This document shows positions 42,771 through 52,242 of a stretch of 64,000 nt of DNA, piece after piece. The DNA lies in assembly GCF_032051675.1 (NCBI RefSeq), contig NZ_CP116968.1, positions 310,001-374,000 of the forward strand, written 5' to 3'. Under the pieces are notes generated by a model that worked only from the letters and a program-made list of their open reading frames with translations, ran no database searches and was not told the DNA's origin. Both the position numbers and the translations under genes were made by a program. The stretch's first letter is position 1; each line of letters begins with the position of its first letter. This DNA comes from Candidatus Nitrospira neomarina (lineage in GTDB: Bacteria; Nitrospirota; Nitrospiria; Nitrospirales; UBA8639).

Positions 42771-44264
42771 TTAAGATCTTATTCCCATTCCCGGACGAAT
42801 GCGGATCCAGCACAGTCCACCGAGTAGGGCAATGCCGGCGGCGATGCCGAGGGAGACCGACCAGCCGAAGGTTTCGGCCAGCCAGGGCGTCAGTGTTGGC
42901 GAGAGGGTCCCACCCAGGTTGGCGCCCGTGTTCATGAGGCCCGAGAGCGTGCCGGCATAGGGTTTGGATAAGTCCGTGGTTGAAGACCAGAACGGGCCGA
43001 CGGTGAAATACAGCCACCCGGCACCGAGCGAGAGGAAGCCGATGGCGACATAGGGCGCTTCGATGTTGGCGCCGATGATGATAGAGAGCGCGGCCAGAAT
43101 CATTCCTGCTCCTCCCACGCTCGCGCGACCACGATTGATCCCGTATTGTTCGGTGAGACGATCGGTCACCCATCCTCCCAATGGGCAGAAGATAGCCATC
43201 GCGATAAATGGTGCCGAGGCGAAGAAGGCGCCTTGGAGGATGGCAAAGCCTCTCACGTTGACGAGGTAGAGATAGAACCAGGACATATAGACATAGGCGA
43301 CATAGCCGAGACAGGTGTAACTGAAGGTGAGCCACCAAACAGTAGGTGTGGTGAGAATGGCTTTCCAGGGAACGGTGGTCGTCTTTGACTTCAGAATGGG
43401 CGCTGGTTCGCTTTTCTTTCCTGTTCGTAGTGGAGTGGGGGAGTTGGGGTTGTCCTTCTTCCCACCGGTCCCGTTCCCCTTTGCCTGTGAAGCTGAAGGC
43501 CGTCCTTCACGTGTTTCGAGTTCGGTGAATACATCATGGACCGTTCCCCAGGCCTTACCGGATCGTCCTTCCAGGGGAGCAGGAGGGTCGGGAAGTGATT
43601 CCGAACCTTCGATCAATTCGGCCTCGGCGGTGTTGACGTGTGCATGTTGCCGGGGATGATCGGTTGCGTACCAGTACCATAAGAAGGCGATGCCAATACC
43701 CAATCCGCCTGCGACATAAAACGCCGTCTGCCAGCCATAATTGACCATGATCCAGGCGGTGATAGGTGGCGTGAGGGCTGAACCCAGGCCGATCCCTCCG
43801 ATGGTGATGCCAATGCCTAAGCCCCGTTCATTCGGGGGATGCCAGTTTGCGACGGCTCGATTGAAATTGGGCAGCGCGGCGGCTTCGCCGATGCCGATGA
43901 GAAAACGCACAACCATGAGTGAACCCATAATCCCGATCAGGTTGGCCAGTGGGATAGTGGGAGCGATGGCCGTCAGCGCTGTAAAGATCGACCACCAGAT
44001 GAGGGCGAAGGTCAATACGCGACGTGGTCCCCAGCGATCGCCCAACCAGCCACCGGGAACTTGAAAGAGGGCGTAGCCAAAGACAAAGGCCGAAAAGATC
44101 TGACCCATTTGCAGATCGGTGAGCCCGAGTGCGGGCATCATTTGGCGGGCGGTTACGGAAATATTCACCCGGTCGACATACGTGATGATGCTGATGAGGA
44201 GGAGCAGAAGAAGAATTCGCCAGCGAATTCGAGAGGGTTGGGGAGGCGATGAAGGCTGGTGCAT
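42771..44264 (-). CDS. MFS transporter, anion:cation symporter (ACS) type
   Basis: A 497-residue, 12-helix transporter. ACS motifs are visible: TYVDRVNISVTARQM in helix 1, then the helix 2-3 loop GWLGDRWGPRRVL, RFLIGIGEAAALPNFNRAVANW, NERGLGIGITIGGIGLGSALTPP, and in the second half YVAYVYMSWFYLYLVNVRG. ACS members move organic anions such as hexuronates, galactonate or phthalate. The central loop between helices 6 and 7 (about residues 212-295) is enlarged by a Gly/Pro/Ser/Lys-rich stretch. A decayed copy of its C-terminus lies downstream. The substrate cannot be inferred. Confidence 0.88.
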   Translation of the reverse strand: MHQPSSPPQPSRIRWRILLLLLLISIITYVDRVNISVTARQMMPALGLTDLQMGQIFSAFVFGYALFQVPGGWLGDRWGPRRVLTFALIWWSIFTALTAIAPTIPLANLIGIMGSLMVVRFLIGIGEAAALPNFNRAVANWHPPNERGLGIGITIGGIGLGSALTPPITAWIMVNYGWQTAFYVAGGLGIGIAFLWYWYATDHPRQHAHVNTAEAELIEGSESLPDPPAPLEGRSGKAWGTVHDVFTELETREGRPSASQAKGNGTGGKKDNPNSPTPLRTGKKSEPAPILKSKTTTVPWKAILTTPTVWWLTFSYTCLGYVAYVYMSWFYLYLVNVRGFAILQGAFFASAPFIAMAIFCPLGGWVTDRLTEQYGINRGRASVGGAGMILAALSIIIGANIEAPYVAIGFLSLGAGWLYFTVGPFWSSTTDLSKPYAGTLSGLMNTGANLGGTLSPTLTPWLAETFGWSVSLGIAAGIALLGGLCWIRIRPGMGIRS

Positions 44265-44306
44265 GGGGAATGAAGAGAATGCTTGCCGGGAGAACCAACC
44301 GGAAGG

Positions 44307-47045
44307 TTATCCACCGCCGCCTTTCCTTGCCGATGAAGGGGATTTGGAGCGGCTTCCTGAAGCGGTTTCTTGCGCAATGAAGGTTTTGGCCAGGCGATAT
44401 TCATCTTCCTGTGTGGTCACCAGGCGATCCAGTTTGGCTTTGAAGATGCGATCGAGCACCCGGCGATAGGCTGGACCTTTGGGAAGGCCCATGTCCTCCA
44501 GGTCGTGGCCGGTTAAGGTGATGGCGGTATGTTGGAACGTGGTGAGATAATCCCGGATCCGTTCCGTGGCCGCATGAATCGCCGGCTTGCTTTGCGCCTT
44601 GGCCATGAGAAATAACACGAGTTCCTTCGGCCATGGCGTGAGGAGATCGTAAATTTCTGACGGAGCCAGATGCTTTCGGTTGAGAGTCCTTATCAAGGTG
44701 GACTGGGCCTGTAAGAATTCTCCCACCGTTGCTGTGTTTCGTTGCGGGAATCCCAATCGTTTCCAGGTTTTGACCAATTCGGATTTGCCCAACGATTCGA
44801 ACCAGGCCAGGGCATAGAGCAGCCATCGCTCGGTTCCTGATCGGGTACTCTCCACCTCATGCCAGGCCAGAATTTTTTCTCCGGATGCAAAGAGCGTCGG
44901 AGCCGGTTCTTTCCATTGCAGCTTGGGATGAATAAAAGGAAAGAGTTTAAATTGATTCAATCGCTGAATGCCTTTGGCCGGCTCGGGTTCCTCTAGAATA
45001 TGGATCAGTTCATTCCCTAATCGTACGCCGGAAAGCCGGTGAAACAGTTCCATGGTTTGGGCTTGTTGAATGAAATGCTGGGTTTCTTTACTAATCTGGA
45101 AACCAAACCGTTGCTCGAAGCGAATGGCTCGAAAGACCCGGGTGGGATCTTCCACGAAGCTGAGGCTGTGAAGGACCCGCACGATTCTGTCCTTGATGTC
45201 TCGCCGCCCCCCGAAATAGTCCAGGAGTTCACCGGGCGTCCTGTTTAAGCGAATGGCCAGGGCATTGATGGTGAAATCCCGCCGGTAGAGGTCTTTTTTT
45301 ATTGAACTGCGTTCCACAGTCGGTAGTGCGGTGGGATATTCATAATATTCCGTTCGTGCCGTGGCAATGTCCAGATGTTGCATCTGTGGAATGTGGAGAG
45401 TCTTGGGGATGGCGATCGAGACGGTGCCAAATCGCTCATGGATGGTCCATTCGGCCTTGAGTTCCTGCGCTAACGCTTTGCCAAAACGAATGCCGTCTCC
45501 TTCGACCACCACATCCAAATCGAAATTGGGAATGTTCATAAGGAAATCCCGGACGAATCCGCCGACGAGAAACGCGGCCACCTCCTGGGTATCGGCGAGT
45601 GTTCTAATGGTCTGGAGGAGGGTGAGAAGTGGCGGAGGTAAACGGGTTGCCAATTGTTTGTGAAGGTTTGACGTACGCAAGGTTGGCGTGGGAACGACGG
45701 TAGCTGAAGGGGCTGCTCCGGCAGAGGGCTCGGCCTTTCCTTCCTGAGGCGGGAGTGCCTGGTGCATAGCCCGAAGCAAATCGGTCCGGCTGAAAATGCC
45801 AACGACTTGGTCGTGATCCAACACCGGGACGATCCGCTGATTCCGTTCGACCATATGCTGTTGGACCTCGTCAAATGGTGTGCCGGGTGTGGCCAGAAAG
45901 ATATCCCTGAGCATGATGTGCTCGATGGGGTGGGTGGTCAGTTTATGATAGAGGGCTTTTTGTACGGCTTCCCGCGTGGCTAACCCCATGAAACCGCCCT
46001 TAGCACTCACAACGGGTAGGGCGTTGACTTCGTATTGTGTCATGAGGCGTTCGGTCTGTTTGATCGTGGCGGTGGGTTCCACCGTCCTGACAGGTGTGGT
46101 CATGAGCCGTTGGATGGGGAGCCAGGTTTTGGCTTGTTCCTGCAAAAGAGCTTGGATTTTCTGTTCGACCTCGACGATGGTGAGTCCCTTAATGCTGGCG
46201 GCGGCAGCCATAGTGTGCCCTCCTCCGCCAAAGGCTTTGGTAATCTGATTCATATCCATGTCAGGATGGCGGCTGCGTCCGATAATTTGTACCTTGCCCT
46301 CCATGGCGACAGCGGCGATGACGGCATCGGCACCATGTAATTGCGCCAGTTGTTGAACAACCTGGGCCATGTCCTGCACATAATCCGGCCAGGTGAGGGT
46401 GGTGAGCAGAATCCTTCGATGTCCGAGGTTTAATGTTTGCGCCGCTTGCAACAGTGCATGGAATAATTCGAGTTGCGGCGGCGTCCAGTGCCGGGCAAGG
46501 TACTTCGTGACCAGGTTTAAATCGGCTCCAGTTTGCACAAGGACCCCGCCGATCTGGAAATCACGGTGCGTGGTATTCCGGTAGCCAAATTGACCGGTTT
46601 CCTCATAGAGGGCTATGGCAAAGAGTGTGGCTTCTTCGGGTGTCCATGTGAGTCCTCTGGCCTGAAGTTCTTCGCAGAGGAGTGTGATGGTGGCCCCGAC
46701 TGCATCCACTTTGCAATAGTCTGCCAATGGGAGCAGAGGATTGGTGGTTTCCAAAGGATGATGATCGTAAATATGGACAGAAATATGTTGATTTTTAAGA
46801 ACTTTTTCGAGTAAACCTAAGCGATCCTGATGTTGGGCATCGACTAAAATCAGACGGGTGATATCCGGAAAATTTAGTTCCGAGAGTGCCGTAAAGGAGA
46901 GGGGATATTCCGCGAGAAAGTCCCGCTCGCGGGATTGGACTCCCGCCGGGAGGACGAGGCGTGCCTCCGGGTAGAGCTTTTGAGCCGCCACCATTGAGGC
47001 GAGGCCATCGAAATCCGCCTCGAGATGCGTGGTAATAATTTCCAT
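44307..47045 (-). CDS. Fused DHH phosphoesterase-CBS-tRNA nucleotidyltransferase (CCA/A-adding enzyme)
   Basis: A 912-residue, three-part protein. Residues 1-310 are a DHH/DHHA1 phosphoesterase (HLEADFDGLASM, YDHHPLE, and DHHA1 GGGGHTMAAAASIKG). Residues 320-440 are two CBS domains. Residues 480-900 are a class II nucleotidyltransferase: FLVGGFVRDFLM and NFDLDVVVEGDG (the DxD metal site), RRDFTINALAIRLN and DIKDRIVRVLHSLSFVEDPTRVFRAIRFEQRFGF. Similar fusions occur in Aquifex and Deinococcus-type lineages, where the enzyme adds A or CCA to tRNA 3' ends. The DHH part may trim or proofread. The start at 47045 has no strong site. Specificity (A or CCA) is undetermined. Confidence 0.92.
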   Translation of the reverse strand: MEIITTHLEADFDGLASMVAAQKLYPEARLVLPAGVQSRERDFLAEYPLSFTALSELNFPDITRLILVDAQHQDRLGLLEKVLKNQHISVHIYDHHPLETTNPLLPLADYCKVDAVGATITLLCEELQARGLTWTPEEATLFAIALYEETGQFGYRNTTHRDFQIGGVLVQTGADLNLVTKYLARHWTPPQLELFHALLQAAQTLNLGHRRILLTTLTWPDYVQDMAQVVQQLAQLHGADAVIAAVAMEGKVQIIGRSRHPDMDMNQITKAFGGGGHTMAAAASIKGLTIVEVEQKIQALLQEQAKTWLPIQRLMTTPVRTVEPTATIKQTERLMTQYEVNALPVVSAKGGFMGLATREAVQKALYHKLTTHPIEHIMLRDIFLATPGTPFDEVQQHMVERNQRIVPVLDHDQVVGIFSRTDLLRAMHQALPPQEGKAEPSAGAAPSATVVPTPTLRTSNLHKQLATRLPPPLLTLLQTIRTLADTQEVAAFLVGGFVRDFLMNIPNFDLDVVVEGDGIRFGKALAQELKAEWTIHERFGTVSIAIPKTLHIPQMQHLDIATARTEYYEYPTALPTVERSSIKKDLYRRDFTINALAIRLNRTPGELLDYFGGRRDIKDRIVRVLHSLSFVEDPTRVFRAIRFEQRFGFQISKETQHFIQQAQTMELFHRLSGVRLGNELIHILEEPEPAKGIQRLNQFKLFPFIHPKLQWKEPAPTLFASGEKILAWHEVESTRSGTERWLLYALAWFESLGKSELVKTWKRLGFPQRNTATVGEFLQAQSTLIRTLNRKHLAPSEIYDLLTPWPKELVLFLMAKAQSKPAIHAATERIRDYLTTFQHTAITLTGHDLEDMGLPKGPAYRRVLDRIFKAKLDRLVTTQEDEYRLAKTFIAQETASGSRSKSPSSARKGGGG

Positions 47046-47224
47046 GGAGACCCGATTCTAACAGGGATGTTGAATGACCGGAAGTTAACTGAAAAGGCAA
47101 AGAATTTCCTTCTTGAAAATCTTCTGTTGCTTGAGAGGGTCTCTCCATGTTAGATGGGGGCAACTCAGGAGACGATCCATCACAGATGGATCATTTGTCG
47201 ATCACATAATCAGGAGGGTGACAC

Positions 47225-48088
47225 ATGGCTGCCATGGCTAAGCCCAAGTCAAAGGCCAAGCCCAAACAGAAGCCGGCGGGGAAGCGAACCACTCATGCGA
47301 AAGCTCAACCGAAGACAAAAGCCAAACCAAAGAAGTCTGTGAAGCCTCAACGATCACCGTCTACCAAAGCGAAGTCCAAGAATACGAAGGTCGGCTCCAA
47401 GGCTCGGACCAAGGGCCCCGTTAAGTCTCAAGCCAAAAAGAATAAGAAGGCTCGAGTAAAGGGGACATCCAAAACCGTGGCTCAAGCGCACCCACGATCA
47501 AAAGCGACGCCGAAAAAGGCGGTGAAAGGGAAAGAGAAGAAGTTGACTACATCTGACAATGTTTCGAAAGCGACAACTGCGGCGAAAACCGGGGCGAATC
47601 GTACCAAGTCTGCTCCCACCACCAAATCGGTGAAGAAGGCGGCGCCGTCTGAGGCCAAAAAGAAACCGGGAAGGCCTAAAAAAGAATCGCCTGTGGTAAA
47701 AGACCTTGATGCCAAAAAGAGAAAGAACGCCTTCCCCGTTGATGCGGATGCGGAGGATATTCTTATCCAGGGACCCGATACGGATAATGAGGATACGTCT
47801 CTACCGGACGATATTGATGCCGAATTGGATATTGAAGTGGAAACCGATACCGATATCACTCTGGATTCATTGACCACTGAACTCGATGATGTCACTGATC
47901 CCCTGGATGTGGATGACCTTGCGGATGATTTTGATGATGATGAGTTTTCCGAGGACTCCACCGATGATGCCGATGAGGATTTGGATTTGACGGAAGACTT
48001 ATCAGAAGAATTGGGCACAGATAAGTTTTTTCGGGATACCGAATCCAATCATGAGGATGATGAAGAGGAAATTCCTCGCTCCTGGTAA
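47225..48088 (+). CDS. Histone H1-like bipolar protein with AT-hook
   Basis: A 287-residue low-complexity protein in two halves. Residues 1-150 are Lys/Ala/Ser/Thr-rich, like a histone H1 tail (AKPKSKAKPKQKPAGKRTT and so on), and contain an AT-hook-like KKPGRPKKE near residue 150. Residues 165-287 are strongly acidic (DDIDAELDIEVETDTD, DDADEDLDLTEDLSE). GGAGGGTGACAC gives a good start. Basic H1-like halves bind DNA; the acid tail could compete with DNA or bind other proteins. It stands alone between cca and a peroxiredoxin. Role in nucleoid organisation is inference. Confidence 0.8.
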   Translation: MAAMAKPKSKAKPKQKPAGKRTTHAKAQPKTKAKPKKSVKPQRSPSTKAKSKNTKVGSKARTKGPVKSQAKKNKKARVKGTSKTVAQAHPRSKATPKKAVKGKEKKLTTSDNVSKATTAAKTGANRTKSAPTTKSVKKAAPSEAKKKPGRPKKESPVVKDLDAKKRKNAFPVDADAEDILIQGPDTDNEDTSLPDDIDAELDIEVETDTDITLDSLTTELDDVTDPLDVDDLADDFDDDEFSEDSTDDADEDLDLTEDLSEELGTDKFFRDTESNHEDDEEEIPRSW

Positions 48089-48242
48089 TTCTGGCCGGTT
48101 ATAGGGCAAGGTTGTGCCAGGGTTATTCACTTCACATCTCGATAGTTTTATTCGTATTCCCGGTTTTATTTAATAGATAAGCCGGGATTGCTTCCTTCGC
48201 CTGCGGCGGAGGGGGGTAGTCTTGCCAACTGAAGGAGGTTTC

Positions 48243-49007
48243 ATGTCGGAAGAACGAGGGTTGCCTCGCATAGGGGATCATGCACCGGACTTTTCCGCGG
48301 TGACGACGCAACAGACCGATTTTAATTTTAGCGTGTGGCAGGAGCAGCATTGGGTGGTATTGTTTTCTCACCCGGCGGATTTTACTCCGGTGTGTACGAC
48401 GGAATTGATGGCCTTTGCCCAAGCTAGTGAGCAATTTCGTCAGCGGGGGGTGAAGCTCATTGGTTTGAGTGTGGATAGTGTTCATGCTCATTTAGCCTGG
48501 CTTCGCAGTATTCACGAGAAAATGGGTGTCACGATTCCGTTTCCTATGATTGCCGATGTGGATATGCGTGTCGCGAAACTGTATGGCATGATCCATGCTA
48601 ATGCGAGTTCCACCGCGACGGTCCGTGCGGTGTTTGTTATTGACCCGAAGCGGGTGATTCGGGCCTTGCTGTATTACCCCCTCAATGCCGGACGCAATGT
48701 GGATGAAATCCTTCGGTTGGTCACTGCCCTGCAAACGACCGACCGCTTTGTTTGTGCGACGCCTGCCAATTGGCGGGAAGGGGACAAGGTGGTGGTGCCA
48801 CCCCCTAAGACCGTTCAGGAAGTTGATCAAGCCCTGGCTAAATCAGAATATGAACATCGGGATTTTTATTTAGCACTCAAAAATGTATCCCCGGTTGTGA
48901 CCCCGAAGCCTGTGGAAGTGAAGGAGCCTCAACCTGTGGAAGCCGAGGCTCCCAAGCCAGCTCAACCCGACCCAGCTCAACCTGCTGAGAATACCTCTTC
49001 CACCTAG
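48243..49007 (+). CDS. Peroxiredoxin, Prx6 type, with a Pro/Glu-rich tail
   Basis: A 254-residue enzyme reducing peroxides. The start at 48243 follows GAAGGAGG. The core holds the peroxidatic Cys in HPADFTPVCTTEL, and Prx6 landmarks such as GLSVDSVHAHLAW, RAVFVIDPKRVIRALLYYPLNAGRN and ATPANWREGDKVVVPPP. A further Cys at residue 175 or so (RFVCATPANW) is at the position of some resolving cysteines. The last 40 residues (VTPKPVEVKEPQPVEAEAPK and more) are a disordered Pro/Glu/Ala tail not usual in the family. It is soluble and cytoplasmic. Confidence 0.93.
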   Translation: MSEERGLPRIGDHAPDFSAVTTQQTDFNFSVWQEQHWVVLFSHPADFTPVCTTELMAFAQASEQFRQRGVKLIGLSVDSVHAHLAWLRSIHEKMGVTIPFPMIADVDMRVAKLYGMIHANASSTATVRAVFVIDPKRVIRALLYYPLNAGRNVDEILRLVTALQTTDRFVCATPANWREGDKVVVPPPKTVQEVDQALAKSEYEHRDFYLALKNVSPVVTPKPVEVKEPQPVEAEAPKPAQPDPAQPAENTSST

Positions 49008-49234
49008 GTGCTGTCCGAAATGAGACGGACGTATACGATTGTGCAGGATTTGGTCGGATTCCCTGGTCCTTTTGTTCAATAATTCCGCTCTCCCCAAACG
49101 ATCGAATAATTTGACGTAGTCCAACACAACCTCGTGATGATCGCCTACCTTCAACAGTCTCTTTGCACTTGCGCCCGAGCGGAGGCAGTTGGTTTACCTG
49201 TTTGCCATATCATGCTCATGTGACGTGGGCATAA

Positions 49235-50323
49235 ATGAAACTTTGGGGAGCAAAATATTCTCTGCAGCTCGGCGTGTTTGTCCTGCTGGGCCTGTCTTCT
49301 ATTCATGCCGAGGCTTGCCGTCTTCTGCCGACTCCTCCAGGAAGCGAAAATGTTTTCTGGGTGCATGTTGAGGGGCCCTGTTTGCCTGGAGAAGAGGCAG
49401 CCTTGGCCGTGAAGGGGGCTGATTTGCTGGAAGCGCTTGTGCAGGGCAAGCGGATTGATCTTGATCACGTGGTGGTGGTTGATCAGGTGATGCTTGATCT
49501 TCTGCCCCAACAGGCCATTTCGGAATATCCCTCCATTCCCCCGTCAGTGCTAAAACCCCTGAACGAGAAAGGGATCACTGCCGTTCGCGTCATCCCAGAG
49601 ACAATTTCCATCCGGCATTCTCGATTTGAAAAAGTGCTTGCCACCAATCTGGTTGAAGGGGCTCTCCTGATATTGGGGACGGTAGATTTCACGGGAACCG
49701 TCTTTCAACAATCAATTGATCTTTCTAAGACTGTGTTTGTGGGCCCGGTAAGGTTTGCAGACGCGCGGGTTGATTTTGAGGGGTTTTTTATTGGTTCTCA
49801 ATTTGCCCAAGGCGTGGATTTTTCTCACGTCAAATTTGGAACGCATTCCCGGTTTCACCAGGCTCAATTTCGTGATCGGGTCACCTTTTCGGACGCTCAT
49901 TTCACCGGAGTTGCTGAGTTTTTGGAGGTCGACTTCCAGCAGGCAGCAGATTTCTCCCGAACGGCTTTTGCCAGTGGGACAGGCTTTTCAGGGTCGTTGT
50001 TTAAAGGCCCTGCCGATTTTTCAGCCATCTCGGTCGTTCATGAAATCTATTTTCGGTTTACCGAATTTCGAGAGTCGGTGACGTTTGCCCAAGCACAATT
50101 TCATACGGTGGTCGATTTTTCGAACGCCAGGTTTGATGGAGCCAAGGATTTTTCCGGAACCGAGTTCCGCACCATGCCGGAATTAACCGGGAGTAACCTC
50201 CCGCTTGATGTGGTTTCGGTTCAGAATGGTCGGAGGCTCTATGGCCAGGTCGGGATCTTTTTGGGGCTGGTGATTCTGGTGCTGAGTTACCTCTGGCTTT
50301 CCAAAGGGAAGAAGAGGGCTTAG
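49235..50323 (+). CDS. Exported pentapeptide-repeat protein with C-terminal membrane anchor
   Basis: A 362-residue protein with a signal peptide (LGVFVLLGLSSIHAEA) and a C-terminal membrane segment followed by KGKKRA. The middle 150-330 has F-rich five-residue repeats (VDFTGTVFQQSIDLSKTVF, ADFSRTAFASGTGFSGSLF), the right-handed beta-helix pattern. So it is anchored in the inner membrane with the helix in the periplasm. The start ATG at 49235 has no clear ribosome site. The N-terminal 110 residues are unlike known domains. Role unknown. Confidence 0.82.
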   Translation: MKLWGAKYSLQLGVFVLLGLSSIHAEACRLLPTPPGSENVFWVHVEGPCLPGEEAALAVKGADLLEALVQGKRIDLDHVVVVDQVMLDLLPQQAISEYPSIPPSVLKPLNEKGITAVRVIPETISIRHSRFEKVLATNLVEGALLILGTVDFTGTVFQQSIDLSKTVFVGPVRFADARVDFEGFFIGSQFAQGVDFSHVKFGTHSRFHQAQFRDRVTFSDAHFTGVAEFLEVDFQQAADFSRTAFASGTGFSGSLFKGPADFSAISVVHEIYFRFTEFRESVTFAQAQFHTVVDFSNARFDGAKDFSGTEFRTMPELTGSNLPLDVVSVQNGRRLYGQVGIFLGLVILVLSYLWLSKGKKRA

Positions 50324-50428
50324 AGAGACCTCAACCACTATATTTGGTTAGGATATTGCGGCTTTACACAAAAGATGGTATACCAATTGAAATATCTGCA
50401 CTGTGGAACCCAGTCGAAAGGCACTTGA

Positions 50429-51247
50429 TTGGAATCCGTCCCCTCCCTGATTGTTTCTGACCTTGAAGATGACGATGCATATCAGGTCAAACTTGAGGCC
50501 TTTACCGGCCCCATGGATTTGCTTCTCCACTTGATTCGGAAACACCAAATCAACATTTATGATATTCCGGTGGCGCTGATTGCGCAGCAATATTTGGAAT
50601 ATTTGTCCATGATGAAGACGTTGAACCTGTCTCTGGCCGGGGAATTTCTGGTCATGGCAGCCACGCTGCTTTATATCAAATCCCGGATGCTCCTTCCCAA
50701 AGAGGAAAAACCGGAGACAGAAGATGAGGAAGGTCTGGATCCTCGTGCGGAATTGGTCCGGCAATTGGTCGAATATGAGCGTTTCAAGGAGGCAGCAGGG
50801 AGCCTGGTTATTCGCGAACGTCTTTGGCGGGAGTCCTTTACTCGTGATCCTCTCCCCTTGCCAACTGAGTCAGCGGTCGAGGAGGATATGGCTACGGAGG
50901 ATCTCCAATTATTTGATCTTCTGAGTGCATTCCAGGACGTTTTGGATCGAGCTCCAACTAATGAAATCGTGGAATTGTCAAGGGAAACTTGGACGATTCA
51001 GGACCGTATTCAGGTCATCCTGGAGCGGTTGGAAGCGGAGTCGACCGTTCCTTTTGAGGGTTTATTTGAACACCATTGGTCCAAGCCATTGGTCATTGCT
51101 ACATTTCTGGCTTTGTTGGAACTGGTCAGGATGAACCTGGTTCGATTGTTTCAAGGAGAATGGTTAGGTCCCATCCAGGTGACCAGGCGTTTCGTTCCAG
51201 CCGGAGGGGCTGGTTCTACTGGAAGTTTTCCTGTGGATCCATTGTGA
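50429..51247 (+). CDS. scpA: Segregation and condensation protein A (ScpA)
   Basis: A 272-residue kleisin subunit of the SMC-ScpAB complex, which compacts and segregates chromosomes. The N-terminus has YQVKLEAFTGPMDLLLHLIRKHQINIYDIPVALIAQQYLEYL, the domain binding the SMC neck, followed by LSLAGEFLVMAATLLYIKSRMLLP; the C-terminal winged helix has FLALLELVRMNLVRLFQ. The start is a TTG at 50429. scpB follows 124 bases later on the same strand, which supports the call. Confidence 0.94.
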   Translation: MESVPSLIVSDLEDDDAYQVKLEAFTGPMDLLLHLIRKHQINIYDIPVALIAQQYLEYLSMMKTLNLSLAGEFLVMAATLLYIKSRMLLPKEEKPETEDEEGLDPRAELVRQLVEYERFKEAAGSLVIRERLWRESFTRDPLPLPTESAVEEDMATEDLQLFDLLSAFQDVLDRAPTNEIVELSRETWTIQDRIQVILERLEAESTVPFEGLFEHHWSKPLVIATFLALLELVRMNLVRLFQGEWLGPIQVTRRFVPAGGAGSTGSFPVDPL

Positions 51248-51371
51248 CACGTATGTGCCGGATGATATTGATCGGAGGACGCATGGGGGGATGGAAGAAT
51301 GGCCTGCGGGAATTATGCATGGGGCCACGTGGGATGATCGGGTTCAGTCCGCAGAGGAGGACTCAATAATT

Positions 51372-52136
51372 ATGGATGCACTCTCCAATGGAGACCAACC
51401 TTCGGACACTTCCGATGCCGAGGTGACGGAAGACCTTACTTTAAGCGAGGCCTCAGAAGTCAAAGATGAAGGCCAGGACGCAGAAGAAGCAAAGGATTCC
51501 GGGATTGTAGACCAGGAACCGGCGTTGGACCTTGGTGAACTCAAAGCTGCATTTGAGGCCCTGCTTTTTGTTTCGCATGAGCCTCTGAGTCTTGAGAAGC
51601 TGGCGCTGGTTCTCGAAGGGGTCCCTAAATCTTCCGTTAAAAGCGCAATGCAGGATCTTCAAGCCGAGTATGAGACGTCAGGCCGTGGCTTGCAGATTTT
51701 GGAAGTGGCCGGCGGATATGTCATGGTCACGCGACCTGAGCAGAGTCTGTATATCAAACGATTGACCAGTAAGTCCAAACCGGCAGCCAAGGTTTCCCGG
51801 TCGGCACTGGAAGCCCTGGCAATTGTGAGTTATAAACAGCCCATTACCAGAGCAGATATTGAAAAAATTCGAGGCGTAGAAACCTCTGGTGTGTTGCGTA
51901 CCCTCCTGGATCAGAAGTTAATTCGAATCGTTGGACGGCAGGATATCCCGGGCCGACCGATTTTGTATGGAACCGGCAAACAGTTTCTTCAGCGTTTTGG
52001 ACTGCGGGACTTACGAGATTTACCTCCGCTGAAAGAACTCAAAGAGTTGGGTAGCCCGGAACAATTTCCTATGGAGCTTCCTTTTGCCCCTGAGGAACAG
52101 GAGGGAGAAGCCCGGGTGTCCGATCTTTCTGCTTAA
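51372..52136 (+). CDS. scpB: Segregation and condensation protein B (ScpB)
   Basis: A 254-residue partner of ScpA with two winged-helix domains: LKAAFEALLFVSHEPLSLEKLALVLEG and SALEALAIVSYKQPITRADIEKIRGVETSGVLRTLLDQKLIRIVGR, then DIPGRPILYGTGKQFLQRFGL. The start at 51372 is preferred because GAGGAGG sits 11 bases upstream; longer readings reach back toward the scpA stop. The N-terminal 50 residues are acidic and probably disordered, and may be lineage specific. Confidence 0.92.
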   Translation: MDALSNGDQPSDTSDAEVTEDLTLSEASEVKDEGQDAEEAKDSGIVDQEPALDLGELKAAFEALLFVSHEPLSLEKLALVLEGVPKSSVKSAMQDLQAEYETSGRGLQILEVAGGYVMVTRPEQSLYIKRLTSKSKPAAKVSRSALEALAIVSYKQPITRADIEKIRGVETSGVLRTLLDQKLIRIVGRQDIPGRPILYGTGKQFLQRFGLRDLRDLPPLKELKELGSPEQFPMELPFAPEEQEGEARVSDLSA

Positions 52137-52242
52137 ATCGACCGTGAGGCCACGCGTCCTGCTGTGGTCTGTGTGTTTTCCTTCCTGTGTTCTCTCTGAC
52201 AAGGGTTGTGCGTCATTCTCATAGGGAGCAGAATGAGTTCCT

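Noticed and set aside
47225-48088. Low-complexity region as an artefact
   Set aside because: It is one continuous frame with a strong ribosome site and two contrasting charged halves, so it is kept as a gene.
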